49,907 nt of DNA, from the NCBI GenBank assembly GCA_041583135.1, contig JBFHGJ010000037.1, forward strand, positions 1 through 49,907. The letters are read 5' to 3'. This document shows positions 7,261-16,268 of this stretch, in pieces. The notes under the pieces were generated by a model that was not told where the DNA came from, did not search any database, and saw only the letters and a list, made by a program, of their open reading frames with translations. The first letter of the stretch is position 1, and each line of letters begins with the position of its first letter. The DNA comes from JABSOG01 sp041583135 (lineage in GTDB: Bacteria; Pseudomonadota; Gammaproteobacteria; Enterobacterales; Alteromonadaceae). The position numbers and the translations under genes are program-made.

Positions 7261-8883
7261 ATGTCGAGTGAGGAAAACTCAACCAAACCTGTCCAACAAC
7301 CAACCGGTGACGGCGTGTCGAACACCACTGTGGCGTCGGCTCAATCTGATACCACAGGCGATACGCCAACTACAGATGGGCAGCAAGCGCTTCAGCCGAG
7401 TCAGCAAACGGCGTTGAGTGTAGCGGCTGATCCCCCCGCTGCGCCAGTCACACCCGTAGCGCCAGTTGTCACAACCGCTGCAATGGATAGCGCCACAGCG
7501 GTTGCCGCTGAGAATCAATGCAGCAATTGCGGTCATCCGATGGATGGGCCGTTTTGCGGCCAGTGTGGTCAACATGAAAAATCGGTGATCCGCTTTTTCG
7601 GCTCTGTAGTGATGCACTTTTTAGACGACATTTTCGGCTGGGATTCTCGTGCTGGACGTACTATTGTGCCTTTGTTGTTTCGTCCGGGGTTTTTAACCAA
7701 CGAATACATCAAGGGACGCCGAGTTCATTATGTCCCGCCATTAAGAATGTATTTTATCGTCAGTATCATTTTCTTTTTGGCGCTGGGTTTTTTTACCGAC
7801 GACTCGGTAAAAGAGCTGTCGAAGTTCCAGCAAAGCCACTCGGTCGAGGTCGCCGATTTCAATGAGCAGATCACCACGTTACAAGATAAGATGGCAGCGC
7901 CGGACTATCAGCAAAATGAGTCGGACAAAGCGCAGCTTGAGTCGTTGATAGCCAAACGTGACGAATCGTTGACTGAAACCCTCAAGGTGATGGAGGAGCT
8001 CCAGCAGGAAATCGATCAGATCAATCAAAAGCGTAGCCAGCCCGGTTATGTCGAAAAACCCGAGCATGAGTTGCAACTGGCTGCTTATGAAACTTCGTTG
8101 GCAATGATGACGATGAACATCGGCAGTGAAAGCCTTGAGCAAAAGCTGGCGGCTATCGATGCGCATATGGCCAAGCTTGAAACCCTAAGGGATGCCGCAA
8201 AAGGAGAAGGGGCTGCGGCCGAGGCGCCTTATGTGGCGCAAATCGAAGGATTGAAACAGCAGCGACGCGAGCTGGAAAAGGTTAAAGAAGCATCGCCGCA
8301 AACAAATGAGCTGGTGGGGATCCAAGTCAATGGCGGCGAACCTGAGTTTCATTTTAAGCTTGGTAAAGGCTTTAGCTTTCTAACCAAGGAGCAAAATGAA
8401 AGGCTTATGGACATTGGCATACAGATGGAGTTAAAGGCCAAAGCGGCATTTGAGCAGGACGCCGGACCGCTGATCAAGCAGATATTATCGGTATTGCCTC
8501 AAGCGATGTTCGTTTTGCTGCCGATATTTGCGCTTTTGCTTAAGCTTGTCTACTTGTTCTCTAGACGTTTTTATATGGAACATTTGACCGTCGCACTACA
8601 TAGCCACGCCTTTATTTTCGTCAATCTTTTGGTGCTGGCAATGCTCTCGACAACTTATGATTGGTTGGCGAAACCTTATCCCGAGTTGGCCAGTTGGGTT
8701 GAGCTGGCGTTGTCCGGTTTTGCGCTTTGGATCCCCATTTATTTGTTTTTGATGCAAAAACGGGTGTATCGTCAAGGGATCTTTATGACCACGATTAAGT
8801 TCTTTATTGTCGGCTTTTTCTATATTTTGCTATTGTCTTTTACCATTGCCGCGACGGCGTTTTGGGGCTTATACAAGCTCTAG
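7261..8883 (+). CDS. DUF3667-type zinc-ribbon membrane protein with coiled-coil insert
   Basis: A 540-residue protein. A long low-complexity Thr/Ala/Pro/Gln-rich N-terminus (about 1-85) leads to a CxxC...CxxC zinc ribbon (CSNCGHPMDGPFCGQCGQ). Next come the DUF3667 core (DIFGWDSRAGRTIVPLLFRP and KGRRVHYVPPLRMYFI) and a membrane helix. A long charged coiled-coil stretch (about 180-350) follows, and then four more hydrophobic helices at the C-terminus. The function of DUF3667 is unknown. The coiled coil between the first and second membrane helix would form one large loop. No strong ribosome binding site is visible before ATG 7261, and no partner gene is obvious. Confidence 0.78.
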   Translation: MSSEENSTKPVQQPTGDGVSNTTVASAQSDTTGDTPTTDGQQALQPSQQTALSVAADPPAAPVTPVAPVVTTAAMDSATAVAAENQCSNCGHPMDGPFCGQCGQHEKSVIRFFGSVVMHFLDDIFGWDSRAGRTIVPLLFRPGFLTNEYIKGRRVHYVPPLRMYFIVSIIFFLALGFFTDDSVKELSKFQQSHSVEVADFNEQITTLQDKMAAPDYQQNESDKAQLESLIAKRDESLTETLKVMEELQQEIDQINQKRSQPGYVEKPEHELQLAAYETSLAMMTMNIGSESLEQKLAAIDAHMAKLETLRDAAKGEGAAAEAPYVAQIEGLKQQRRELEKVKEASPQTNELVGIQVNGGEPEFHFKLGKGFSFLTKEQNERLMDIGIQMELKAKAAFEQDAGPLIKQILSVLPQAMFVLLPIFALLLKLVYLFSRRFYMEHLTVALHSHAFIFVNLLVLAMLSTTYDWLAKPYPELASWVELALSGFALWIPIYLFLMQKRVYRQGIFMTTIKFFIVGFFYILLLSFTIAATAFWGLYKL

Positions 8884-8995
8884 CGACTGTGCATTGAATG
8901 CTCGAAGATTTGGATAATGGCGCGGTCTTTGCCATACTCAAACCTTCGTGCAAACTATCGTTGGCGAGTCTGGATATAAAGACTGGCGTCAACCT

Positions 8996-9727
8996 ATGAG
9001 GCTAACATCTATTAATATGAATAATAACCAGCCATTTTTATCGATTATCTTATTGCTCGGGGCGTTTGCCGGTTTGGGCTTTTCCGCTAACGGCTACGCC
9101 GGTGATGTTTCCGGTCAGGTGGAGGTGTTGAAAAAAGGCGGCCGTGCACCTCTTGAAAGCTTTGCCTATACCGTAGTTTCACTCATTCCCAAAGGTAAGC
9201 CTGTTGCGCCATTGGCAAGTGCAAAGCCGATCATCGTCAATCAGAAAGGTAAACGCTTTTTTCCTCGGGTGCTGCCGATTGTCAAAGGGCAGGTGGTACA
9301 TTTTTACAATCTTGACGAACTGGATCACAATGTTTTTAGCACCGATGAGAAATATAGCTTTGATTTAGGTCGCTATCCAAAGGGGGACTTTCGGCCGGTA
9401 ACCTTTAACGTCAACGGCAATTACAAGGTGTACTGTAATATTCATCAAGATATGATCTTAGATATTGTGGTGCTGGACAATCAATATTTCGCCACGACTG
9501 ATGAACAGGGCAAGTATACCCTCTCCAATGTACCGCCGGGGGACTATCAGTTAAAGATCTGGCATATCTATGGCGGTGAACAGGTTAAAGACATTACTGT
9601 CACCGAGCAGGGGTTGGAAATGGCAGCGGTGACTTTGGTCAGCACTAAGGTGATAAGAGAGATCGAGTCCCATAAAAACAAACATGGCAAAGACTACAAA
9701 AAAAATCGAGGTCGCTATCGCCGCTAA
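8996..9727 (+). CDS. Exported cupredoxin-like protein with carboxypeptidase-regulatory-like domain
   Basis: About 243 residues: a signal peptide ending near GYAG, then a cupredoxin-like domain with the type 1 copper pattern (His in ELDHNVF; Cys, His and Met in YCNIHQDM), then a small beta-sandwich (GKYTLSNVPPGDYQLKIW) of the carboxypeptidase-regulatory type, and a basic tail. Such proteins are often annotated as 'methylamine utilisation'-like, but no methylamine genes are present. The start is uncertain: GTG 8948, ATG 8996 and ATG 9017 are in frame. ATG 8996 gives the n-region an arginine. It is nine bases upstream of a cyclase gene and probably co-transcribed, which suggests a copper- or redox-sensing role beside the cyclase (inference). 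Confidence 0.8.
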   Translation: MRLTSINMNNNQPFLSIILLLGAFAGLGFSANGYAGDVSGQVEVLKKGGRAPLESFAYTVVSLIPKGKPVAPLASAKPIIVNQKGKRFFPRVLPIVKGQVVHFYNLDELDHNVFSTDEKYSFDLGRYPKGDFRPVTFNVNGNYKVYCNIHQDMILDIVVLDNQYFATTDEQGKYTLSNVPPGDYQLKIWHIYGGEQVKDITVTEQGLEMAAVTLVSTKVIREIESHKNKHGKDYKKNRGRYRR

Positions 9728-9748
9728 TTCACACTTGTGGCGAACCAC

Positions 9749-11710
9749 ATGAGCTTCTTCTTTCCGTTTCGATACAAGTTAACGGCCATCATTGCGGTGA
9801 TCATCATCGCTATGCTGTTTGCCATTTTTACCGTGGTGCAGCAGGATATTGAACGCAAATTCCGGCGCTTAATCGACGATAGACTGGAACAGGCCGAAGA
9901 TTATGTGTCGCAGCGTATGGATGACCGTTATCTGTTGCTGCGCAATGATGCCACTGCGCTGGTCAATGACAAACTGGTGCTCGATGTTCTAATCGATAAG
10001 ACCCTTTCTACCATTACCCGCAATGACATTATCGGCAATGAAGTGCTACCTAAGTTCAGCCATGTCGATATTCTCGCCGTGACAACCCCTGACGGTCGAT
10101 TAAGAGCTTGGCAGCAAAGCAAACATAAGGTGGTAGAGCACTTGCTGTTGAGTGAGTGGTTTGAATATGCGCTCGATGGCGATAGCGTAGCCGGTTATAT
10201 TTTGTTTGATGAAGTGTTCTATCAAGGCATTGCCATGCCGGTGTACTTGGGTCCGGAAATGATTGGGGTGGTGGTGGCCGCAAGAACCTTGTCCAGTGAC
10301 AATATCAAGCAGATCAAAAAAACCAGTGATATTGATATTGTGGTGCTTGATGGCCGAACGCGGATCATTGCCACTGAGTTCTCCGGCTTGTCCGATACCG
10401 AACAACTGCGCCAAGCGTTTGACCAATGGCTTAAACAAGCGCCTGCCGTCGATTTTATGCCGGGGAAAACCCTTGAGGTTGTGCTTGGCTCCGAGCGCTT
10501 TATGTTGCAGTTAGCAGTGGATGAGACTTTGTTTGTGCCGCCGTATGTGATTGTTCGCTCGTTAGATGAGTCGTTGGAGTTTGTGACAACCATTCGTTCA
10601 AATATGCAATTGCTAGGCAGTATCAGCATCATGTTGGCTATTGTGGCCGGGTTTATCTTTGCTGTGGGGATCTCATCGCCGATTAAACGTTTATCTCAAG
10701 CAACGACCGAGGTTGCCCGAGAAAATTTCGACCACCGGGTCCATATCGCGTCTAAAGATGAATTTGCTGACCTAGGCGATTCGTTTAACCAGATGATTAA
10801 GGACCTTAAAGAGAAGCAAAAAATTCGCCGCGCTTTCGATAAGTCGGTATCGAAAGAGGTGGCGGACAGAATGTTGGCCCACGATGCTCAGCTTGGTGGG
10901 CATACCGAGTTTGCAACCATTTTATTTGCCGATATTCGCGGCTTTACCAGTCTGTCAGAAGAACTGGAAGAAAGTGCGCTGATCAACCTGCTCAATCAGT
11001 ATTTTTCTCGGGTCAATCGCTGCATTAGCGCCGAACAAGGGGTTATCGATAAATTTATCGGGGATGCGGTGATGGCTTTGTTCGGCACGCCGATAGCGTG
11101 TGAACATGCCGCTTATCACGGCTTGATGGCGGCGCGCAAAATGCTTTACAGTGTTGCCCAGTTTAACGATCAGGTGCGATTGATTTACGGTTGTGAACTC
11201 AGCATCGGTATCGGCTTGAACAGCGGCAAGGTGGTTGCCGGTATGGTGGGGTCTGAAGATCGGCTCAATTTCACTGTGCTTGGCGATCAGGTCAATATTG
11301 CTTCACGGGTTGAAGGGCTATCGAAGTTTTATGGTGCTGAGCTGATCTTAAGTCAATCGGCGCTCGATGAGGTATTTGCCGCCAAGGCCATTTGGGATGA
11401 GCCGATTGCCTTTCGTCATATCGATAGAGTTCAAGTTAAGGGAAAGAGCATGGGGCTGGATATTTATCAGCCGTTCTTTAGTCAAAGCAGCGAGTTGCTG
11501 GCAAAAATCGCCCGTTATGAGGCAGCACTGTCGTTACTGCTTGGCGGCAATACCGCCGAAGCGTTATTGCAATTGGAACAATTAAGCCAAGATTGGCCTG
11601 AAGATGGTCCAACTCAGAAACTTAAGCAAGATTGTGCTAAATTTGTCGAAGACAACCGTGTTTATGAGCACCATTATCGTGATGGTATTCGTATTTTATC
11701 GCAAAAGTAG
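9749..11710 (+). CDS. Membrane-bound class III adenylate/guanylate cyclase with HAMP domain
   Basis: About 653 residues. An N-terminal membrane helix is followed by a roughly 250-residue periplasmic sensor region, a second membrane helix (near residue 300), HAMP (about 310-365) and a C-terminal class III nucleotide cyclase domain. Cyclase motifs are clear: metal-binding Asp in ATILFADIRGFTSLSE, second metal Asp in DKFIGDAVMALFG, and the substrate-loop region NFTVLGDQVNIASRVE. The sensor region looks like a Cache-type fold by its length and placement, which I cannot confirm. A GTG at 9737 is an alternative start. The upstream cupredoxin gene could supply the signal. Product is likely cAMP, but base specificity is not certain. 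Confidence 0.92.
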   Translation: MSFFFPFRYKLTAIIAVIIIAMLFAIFTVVQQDIERKFRRLIDDRLEQAEDYVSQRMDDRYLLLRNDATALVNDKLVLDVLIDKTLSTITRNDIIGNEVLPKFSHVDILAVTTPDGRLRAWQQSKHKVVEHLLLSEWFEYALDGDSVAGYILFDEVFYQGIAMPVYLGPEMIGVVVAARTLSSDNIKQIKKTSDIDIVVLDGRTRIIATEFSGLSDTEQLRQAFDQWLKQAPAVDFMPGKTLEVVLGSERFMLQLAVDETLFVPPYVIVRSLDESLEFVTTIRSNMQLLGSISIMLAIVAGFIFAVGISSPIKRLSQATTEVARENFDHRVHIASKDEFADLGDSFNQMIKDLKEKQKIRRAFDKSVSKEVADRMLAHDAQLGGHTEFATILFADIRGFTSLSEELEESALINLLNQYFSRVNRCISAEQGVIDKFIGDAVMALFGTPIACEHAAYHGLMAARKMLYSVAQFNDQVRLIYGCELSIGIGLNSGKVVAGMVGSEDRLNFTVLGDQVNIASRVEGLSKFYGAELILSQSALDEVFAAKAIWDEPIAFRHIDRVQVKGKSMGLDIYQPFFSQSSELLAKIARYEAALSLLLGGNTAEALLQLEQLSQDWPEDGPTQKLKQDCAKFVEDNRVYEHHYRDGIRILSQK

Positions 11711-11822
11711 CACATCGGTTGAAACATTCGGTAACCATTCTTTTTTCGTTTTTATTCGCCTAATACGCTGCCGGTTGCAATGATTAGCAGAGTATAGCGG
11801 GTCATTTAGAGGACGTATTTTG

Positions 11823-12542
11823 ATGAGAATTTTGTTGGCAGCTTTTTTGGCGCTTGTGATTGCGACACCAACATCGGCATTGGTGCTCAACAACGGCAAA
11901 CGTACTGAATCGGATCTAAAAAGGGATATCACCGCCAAACCGCTTGAGGTCATTCGCTTTTCCGGGGTTTCTAAAGGGATGGTGGTAGCCGATATTTTCG
12001 GCGGCGGCGGCTATTATTCAGAGTTGCTCAGTGAAGTGGTCGGTAACAAGGGTAAGGTGTATTTGCACAACAATGAAGCCTATCTCGAAATTGTCGGTCA
12101 GGAATTAAAAGCGAGAGTGGCCGACGGCCGCCTTGCCAATGTTGAGAACTACCAAAGAGAAGCCGACAATTTGGGCTTTGCCGACAATAGCTTAGATGCG
12201 GTGTACTTTGTTTTGGGGTATCACGACCTTTATCACAAGTCCAACAGTTGGGATATCGACAAAGAGCGTTTTTTGGCGCAACTGACTAGGGCGCTCAAAA
12301 AAGGGGGATTGCTACTGGTGGTTGACCATGCGGCAACACCTGGTAGCGGTACCAAACATGCACAAAAGCTGCATCGCATCGATGAGGCGTATGTGAAGGC
12401 TGAATTGCAAAGCAAAGGCTTTGAATTGATAAAATCGGCCGACATGTTAAGAAACCCAAAAGACAGTCGTAACATTTCGCCGTTTCGGCCGGAGATCCGC
12501 CGTAAAACCGACCGCTTTGTGTTGCTGTTTAAGAAGCGTTGA
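11823..12542 (+). CDS. Exported SAM-dependent methyltransferase-like protein (COG4798-like)
   Basis: A 239-residue protein with a signal peptide (MRILLAAFLALVIATPTSA) followed by a methyltransferase-like Rossmann domain: motif I-like VVADIFGGGGYYSELLS, an acidic stretch after strand 2, and SLDAVYFVLGYHDLYHK near the usual motif IV. It resembles the 'predicted methyltransferase' group COG4798, which also carries leader peptides. A periplasmic methyltransferase is odd because SAM is cytosolic; the protein may bind something else. ATG 11823 is preferred to TTG 11820; GAGG lies 10 bases upstream. Its stop overlaps the convergent GNAT gene by 14 bp. Confidence 0.8.
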   Translation: MRILLAAFLALVIATPTSALVLNNGKRTESDLKRDITAKPLEVIRFSGVSKGMVVADIFGGGGYYSELLSEVVGNKGKVYLHNNEAYLEIVGQELKARVADGRLANVENYQREADNLGFADNSLDAVYFVLGYHDLYHKSNSWDIDKERFLAQLTRALKKGGLLLVVDHAATPGSGTKHAQKLHRIDEAYVKAELQSKGFELIKSADMLRNPKDSRNISPFRPEIRRKTDRFVLLFKKR

Positions 12543-13104
12543 ATTCGTTTTGTAATAGCCCATAGACATAAACATCTCGCCATTGCTGGCCAAGTTTAAA
12601 GTGTTGTCTTAGGCAGCCTTCGCGTTGCATGTTGAGTTTTTCCATCAACTTATATGATGGGTGATTTTCTGGGTCGCACAGGGCCATGACCTTATGGGCT
12701 TTGGCGACGTCAAACAGCCATTGTACCATATTTGATACAGCCTCGAAGGCATAACCCTGACCTTGAAATTCAGGATTGAAACGATAGCCTATTTCAAATA
12801 CTGCACTCTTATCACAATGAATCTTGAACGAGATAGCGCCGATGTTGCAAGGCTGCTCTAAACGCTCGACACAAATACCAAGCCATTCGTCCACTTTCGC
12901 CTCATAGGGCTTGGTAAACTGCTCAAAAAATGCCTCGGCCTGCTCATCTGTCAATGGCTCTCGAATGAATCGCACCACTTGTGGGTCTTGTTGCTGTCTG
13001 ACTTCATCGGCTTGGTCTTGTGGGCGAAACAGCCGTAAATTGAGTCGAGCTGTGGTGAGGCCAAAGTTTCGTCCAAGTTGTTTCAGTTGTTCTTTATCAA
13101 GCAT
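12529..13104 (-). CDS. GNAT-family acetyltransferase (RimJ/RimL-like)
   Basis: A 191-residue acetyltransferase. LTTARLNLRLFRPQD is the usual first strand of the RimJ/RimL group. The acetyl-CoA loop appears as RFNPEFQGQGYAFEAV, and ENHPSYKLMEKLNMQREG is the conserved late helix and strand. The substrate is unknown; members acetylate ribosomal-protein N-termini, antibiotics or small amines. ATG 13104 is chosen because GAGG lies six bases upstream; longer versions starting further upstream lack such a site. The 3' end overlaps the convergent methyltransferase-like gene. Confidence 0.9.
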   Translation of the reverse strand: MLDKEQLKQLGRNFGLTTARLNLRLFRPQDQADEVRQQQDPQVVRFIREPLTDEQAEAFFEQFTKPYEAKVDEWLGICVERLEQPCNIGAISFKIHCDKSAVFEIGYRFNPEFQGQGYAFEAVSNMVQWLFDVAKAHKVMALCDPENHPSYKLMEKLNMQREGCLRQHFKLGQQWRDVYVYGLLQNEFNAS

Positions 13105-13231
13105 GAATAACCTCGCAGTGATTGAGTTATTAACCTTAACCACTTTATTCAGTCATGACTAGCTTAATTTTGACCCTTGCTGTGGGATGGTTTAACATCA
13201 CAGGTCAGACCACATAAGGGCAATTTTGTTT

Positions 13232-13699
13232 ATGAGCATGATTTTCAAAAAGGCATGGGCATTGAAGTGGGGCTTGAATTTGTGGCCGCCTTTGTTTTTT
13301 GCCGGTATACGCATTGTTGAGCTGTCGAGTGACTATCGTTACGCCAAAGTGGAATTGAGAATGCGGCCGTGGAATAAGAATGCTGTCGGTTCGCACTTTG
13401 GCGGCTCTTTGTTCGCGATGACCGATCCGATGTATATGTTAATGCTGATGGCCAATTTCTATGGTGAGTATTATGTCTGGGATAAGGATGCGGACATTGA
13501 TTTTATCAAGCCCGGCTTTGGTACATTGAGCGCAGAATTTAATGTCACCGACGGTCTGCTTGAGGAAATAAAAAAGGCCACACAAGATGGGGAAAAATAT
13601 CTACCGGTATTGCCTGTGCTGATTAAAGACAAACAAGGCGAGGTGGTCGCTAAACTCAATCGCACCGTTTACCTGCGCAAAAAGAAAGCAAAGCGTTGA
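13232..13699 (+). CDS. DUF4442 hot-dog-fold protein (thioesterase-like)
   Basis: A 155-residue protein with features of the DUF4442 family: a basic amphipathic start, the strand and turn RMRPWNKNAVGSHFGGSLFAMTD (the hot-dog helix region) and IDFIKPGFGTLSAEF. Hot-dog proteins of this size hydrolyse or bind acyl thioesters; no acyl-CoA substrate can be named. A TTG at 13226 sits better behind AAGGG than ATG 13232, so the exact start is uncertain. A single gene with no clear operon partner. Confidence 0.8.
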   Translation: MSMIFKKAWALKWGLNLWPPLFFAGIRIVELSSDYRYAKVELRMRPWNKNAVGSHFGGSLFAMTDPMYMLMLMANFYGEYYVWDKDADIDFIKPGFGTLSAEFNVTDGLLEEIKKATQDGEKYLPVLPVLIKDKQGEVVAKLNRTVYLRKKKAKR

Positions 13700-13790
13700 T
13701 AATTGCTGCCCGGTGGGGTGTATATTGACATCTTAGTTGCTATGATTAGGCTACCTTTAGCATTTGATTGAGAAATTTCCGGCTTGCTCG

Positions 13791-14702
13791 ATGAATAGAT
13801 TCAATTGTTGTTGTATGGCCTTGAGTCTGATTGCTTGTGCAATGACGGCCAATGCTGGCGATCCTTATGCTGCCATCATCGATTTACAAAAAAATGGTCG
13901 CTATGATGAGGCAATGTCACAGATCTCGCATTTATTGGCCGATAATAAAGATGACTTTAGGGCATTGCTGCTAAAAGGCAATGTCGCCAAGCTTAGAGGC
14001 GATACCGAGCAGGCGATCAAGATCTTCAAGCAATTGATCAAGCAATATCCGCAAATGCCTGAGCCGTACAATAATCTGGCGGTACTCTATGCCGACAACG
14101 GCCAAACCTCTTTGGCCATTGAAACATTACAACAGGTGTTTTCAACCTCTCACTCCTATTCCGCCGCGTTCAATAATCTGCGTAACCTATATAACGAAAT
14201 GGCCTCGTCGGCCTATCGTGAAGCTTTGGACATCAACGACAGCCAAGGGGGCAGTGGGTCAGGCAATAAATATACCTTGCTCAATGAAACGGCGGTGGCA
14301 TTGGCGCAAAGTCAAGGCAGTGAACAAAGTGCACAGGTTGAGATGAGCAAGCAAAGCTCGGATCTCAACACTCAGGTTAAGGCGTTGATCGCCAGCTGGA
14401 TTGAAGCTTGGTCGAGCCGTAATACCAAAGCCTATTTTGCCCACTATCATCAAGATTTCGTGCCACCTGATGCGGTCAGCCGCAAAGAGTGGGAGCGAGT
14501 GCGCGGGGTTAGACTCAGAAGACCTAACTTTATCGAAATTGAAGTGGTCGGGGTTAGCGTATCTCAAATTTCTCCGACTCAGGTCACTGCGATGTTTGAG
14601 CAGCACTACCGTTCCGATAGCTATAAAGATACCGTGGTCAAAGTGCTGACCTTGAAAAAACAAGATGACCAGTGGCTGATCTTAAAAGAAGACGTACTTT
14701 AA
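13791..14702 (+). CDS. Exported TPR protein with C-terminal NTF2-like domain
   Basis: About 303 residues. Signal peptide (MNRFNCCCMALSLIACAM, cleavage near ANAG), then about three TPR units (residues 25-130, for example YDEAMSQISHLLADN and PEPYNNLAVLYADNG), then a Ser/Gln-rich linker and a C-terminal domain of about 110 residues. That domain starts at IASWIEAWSSRNTKAYFAHY and ends LKKQDDQWLILKED. It looks like the NTF2-like domain attached to Csd6-type L,D-peptidases, and similar tails end the AAA protein and the YkuD enzyme of the convergent operon. An upstream TTG (13764) is possible. The location, sharing a 13-bp gap with that operon, suggests an envelope scaffold role (inference). Confidence 0.8.
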   Translation: MNRFNCCCMALSLIACAMTANAGDPYAAIIDLQKNGRYDEAMSQISHLLADNKDDFRALLLKGNVAKLRGDTEQAIKIFKQLIKQYPQMPEPYNNLAVLYADNGQTSLAIETLQQVFSTSHSYSAAFNNLRNLYNEMASSAYREALDINDSQGGSGSGNKYTLLNETAVALAQSQGSEQSAQVEMSKQSSDLNTQVKALIASWIEAWSSRNTKAYFAHYHQDFVPPDAVSRKEWERVRGVRLRRPNFIEIEVVGVSVSQISPTQVTAMFEQHYRSDSYKDTVVKVLTLKKQDDQWLILKEDVL

Positions 14703-14715
14703 CCACTCTTTTAGC

Positions 14716-16263
14716 TTAGTTTTCTTCAGGCTCAGGTGTCAGTACCAGATCGCCGCGTTTAACCACCTTGTTGCGTTCTTCTTCTATCAGCCAGCGTCCG
14801 CCTATTTTGACCATATTCAACTCTTTTAAGGTTTGGTCTTGATAGCCGGGCGAGGCATAGTTGAGCCATACCCGCACGATCAGTTGATCGTCTTGATGGT
14901 CGATGATCTCCAGCTCTCCCATGCTCATACGCATCCATTCAATCGCCAATATTCGGTCGGTGCGATCCGCTCGCCACTGTTGGTGACTGGCGCCGTTGGT
15001 TGGGGTGAAAGTGGGGGTGTAGGCGTCAAAATAGCCGCCGATGTCTTTGCGTTGCCAAGCATCAATCCAGCGGATGATGGTTTGCGATAAGACTTGTTCA
15101 AGCGGGAGTGGTGTGTCTTGCAACTGCTCGGTGTGATTTTCAGCCGCTATTTGTGGCGTTAGGTCAGTTGCGGTTGGCAACGGTTCGGTTGTTACCGGTG
15201 TCGCTTTTTGTTGGCGAGCCTGTGGCTGAGCATCCGGTTTGCTTAAATCGTCAATGGGAGCGCTTTGGCGCTCATTAAGGGTGGGAATGCCGGTGTTGTT
15301 TTGCTTGCTCGGTTCTTTAACTGCGACTGTTGTGGTTTGAACGGTTGTTGGCTCGGCTTTTACCGTTTCAGCTTTATTTTGTTTGTCGTCCACGGAAGGC
15401 TGAGGTTGCGCCGCAATGGACTGTTGTGGTGGTGCGGTATCGCTTTTTTGCGTGTACAACCAAAAGCTGCCGCCAAGGGCGGCTATCACCATCAACGGGG
15501 ATAACAGGCTTAAGCGTTGTTTGCTTCTGATCTTGCTCAATTCAGAGTTTTGCCCAATGGCTTTATGCAGCTGCGAGCGACCGATCGGTCCTTCGATATC
15601 GAGTTGAACCAACAGTTGTCCTGTCTTTAGTGCGTACTCCGGCCTGCCTTTGGCCAGTTTGTCCAGTGCGTCGAGCGCACCGTCGGTTAGACTTAAACCG
15701 TATAAATCAAACAGCATTTGTTTAAGCTGCTCGGCTTTGAGTGCCGGGATCTTCGCATGGAGCGAAATCCGTTGATTCAAACCACCGCTTTGCGGGTGAT
15801 TGAGCAGCTTGAGCAAAGCGTCGCTACCGAGCATGACGACCTGCAAAAGGCGATGAGTGGCAGACTGCAAGTTGGCCATCATACGAATGCCGGTGATCAC
15901 TTCGGCGTTGAGTTGCTCGGCATTGTCGATGATCAGCACGCAGCGTTTGTGATCTTGATTGAGTTGTAACAGGTATTTTTCTAAGGCAACCATAAAGGCG
16001 AAATCGCCAAGGGCACTTTGTTGCTCACGGCACATGCGCTGTAGTTCGGTATTGCTTGCTGGAGGCTGGTCAATCAGTATCACCGCATCTTGATTGTCCA
16101 AGAGGCTTTGTTTGAGGGCGTTGGCCAGTGCACTTTTACCGCTGCCTTTGGCGCCTTCAATAATGATTAATGATTCTTTCGCTTTAAGGCTTTGGTTGAT
16201 TTGACTCAGTAGCGTTGAGAAAGGGGCTCCAGCCCAATATTGTTGTTCCGTCGAATTTGTCAT
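14716..16263 (-). CDS. ExeA-like AAA ATPase, single membrane helix, periplasmic NTF2-like domain
   Basis: A 515-residue protein. Residues 1-240 form an ExeA/DamX-type AAA module with Walker A GAKGSGKS (about 37-44), Walker B VLIIDNAE and the sensor region VVMLGSD. One membrane helix follows (about 255-272, LSLLSPLMVIAALGGSFWLY), then a Pro/Gln/Thr-rich linker and a C-terminal domain beginning IIRWIDAWQRKDIGGYFDAY and ending KIGGRWLIEEE. The same tail type is found in the two neighbours. ExeA proteins use ATP and a peptidoglycan-binding end to assemble envelope machines; here an NTF2-like domain replaces the binding end. Start ATG is 5 bp after the M99 stop, so the genes are almost surely co-transcribed. 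Confidence 0.82.
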   Translation of the reverse strand: MTNSTEQQYWAGAPFSTLLSQINQSLKAKESLIIIEGAKGSGKSALANALKQSLLDNQDAVILIDQPPASNTELQRMCREQQSALGDFAFMVALEKYLLQLNQDHKRCVLIIDNAEQLNAEVITGIRMMANLQSATHRLLQVVMLGSDALLKLLNHPQSGGLNQRISLHAKIPALKAEQLKQMLFDLYGLSLTDGALDALDKLAKGRPEYALKTGQLLVQLDIEGPIGRSQLHKAIGQNSELSKIRSKQRLSLLSPLMVIAALGGSFWLYTQKSDTAPPQQSIAAQPQPSVDDKQNKAETVKAEPTTVQTTTVAVKEPSKQNNTGIPTLNERQSAPIDDLSKPDAQPQARQQKATPVTTEPLPTATDLTPQIAAENHTEQLQDTPLPLEQVLSQTIIRWIDAWQRKDIGGYFDAYTPTFTPTNGASHQQWRADRTDRILAIEWMRMSMGELEIIDHQDDQLIVRVWLNYASPGYQDQTLKELNMVKIGGRWLIEEERNKVVKRGDLVLTPEPEEN

Positions 16264-16268
16264 GAAAG

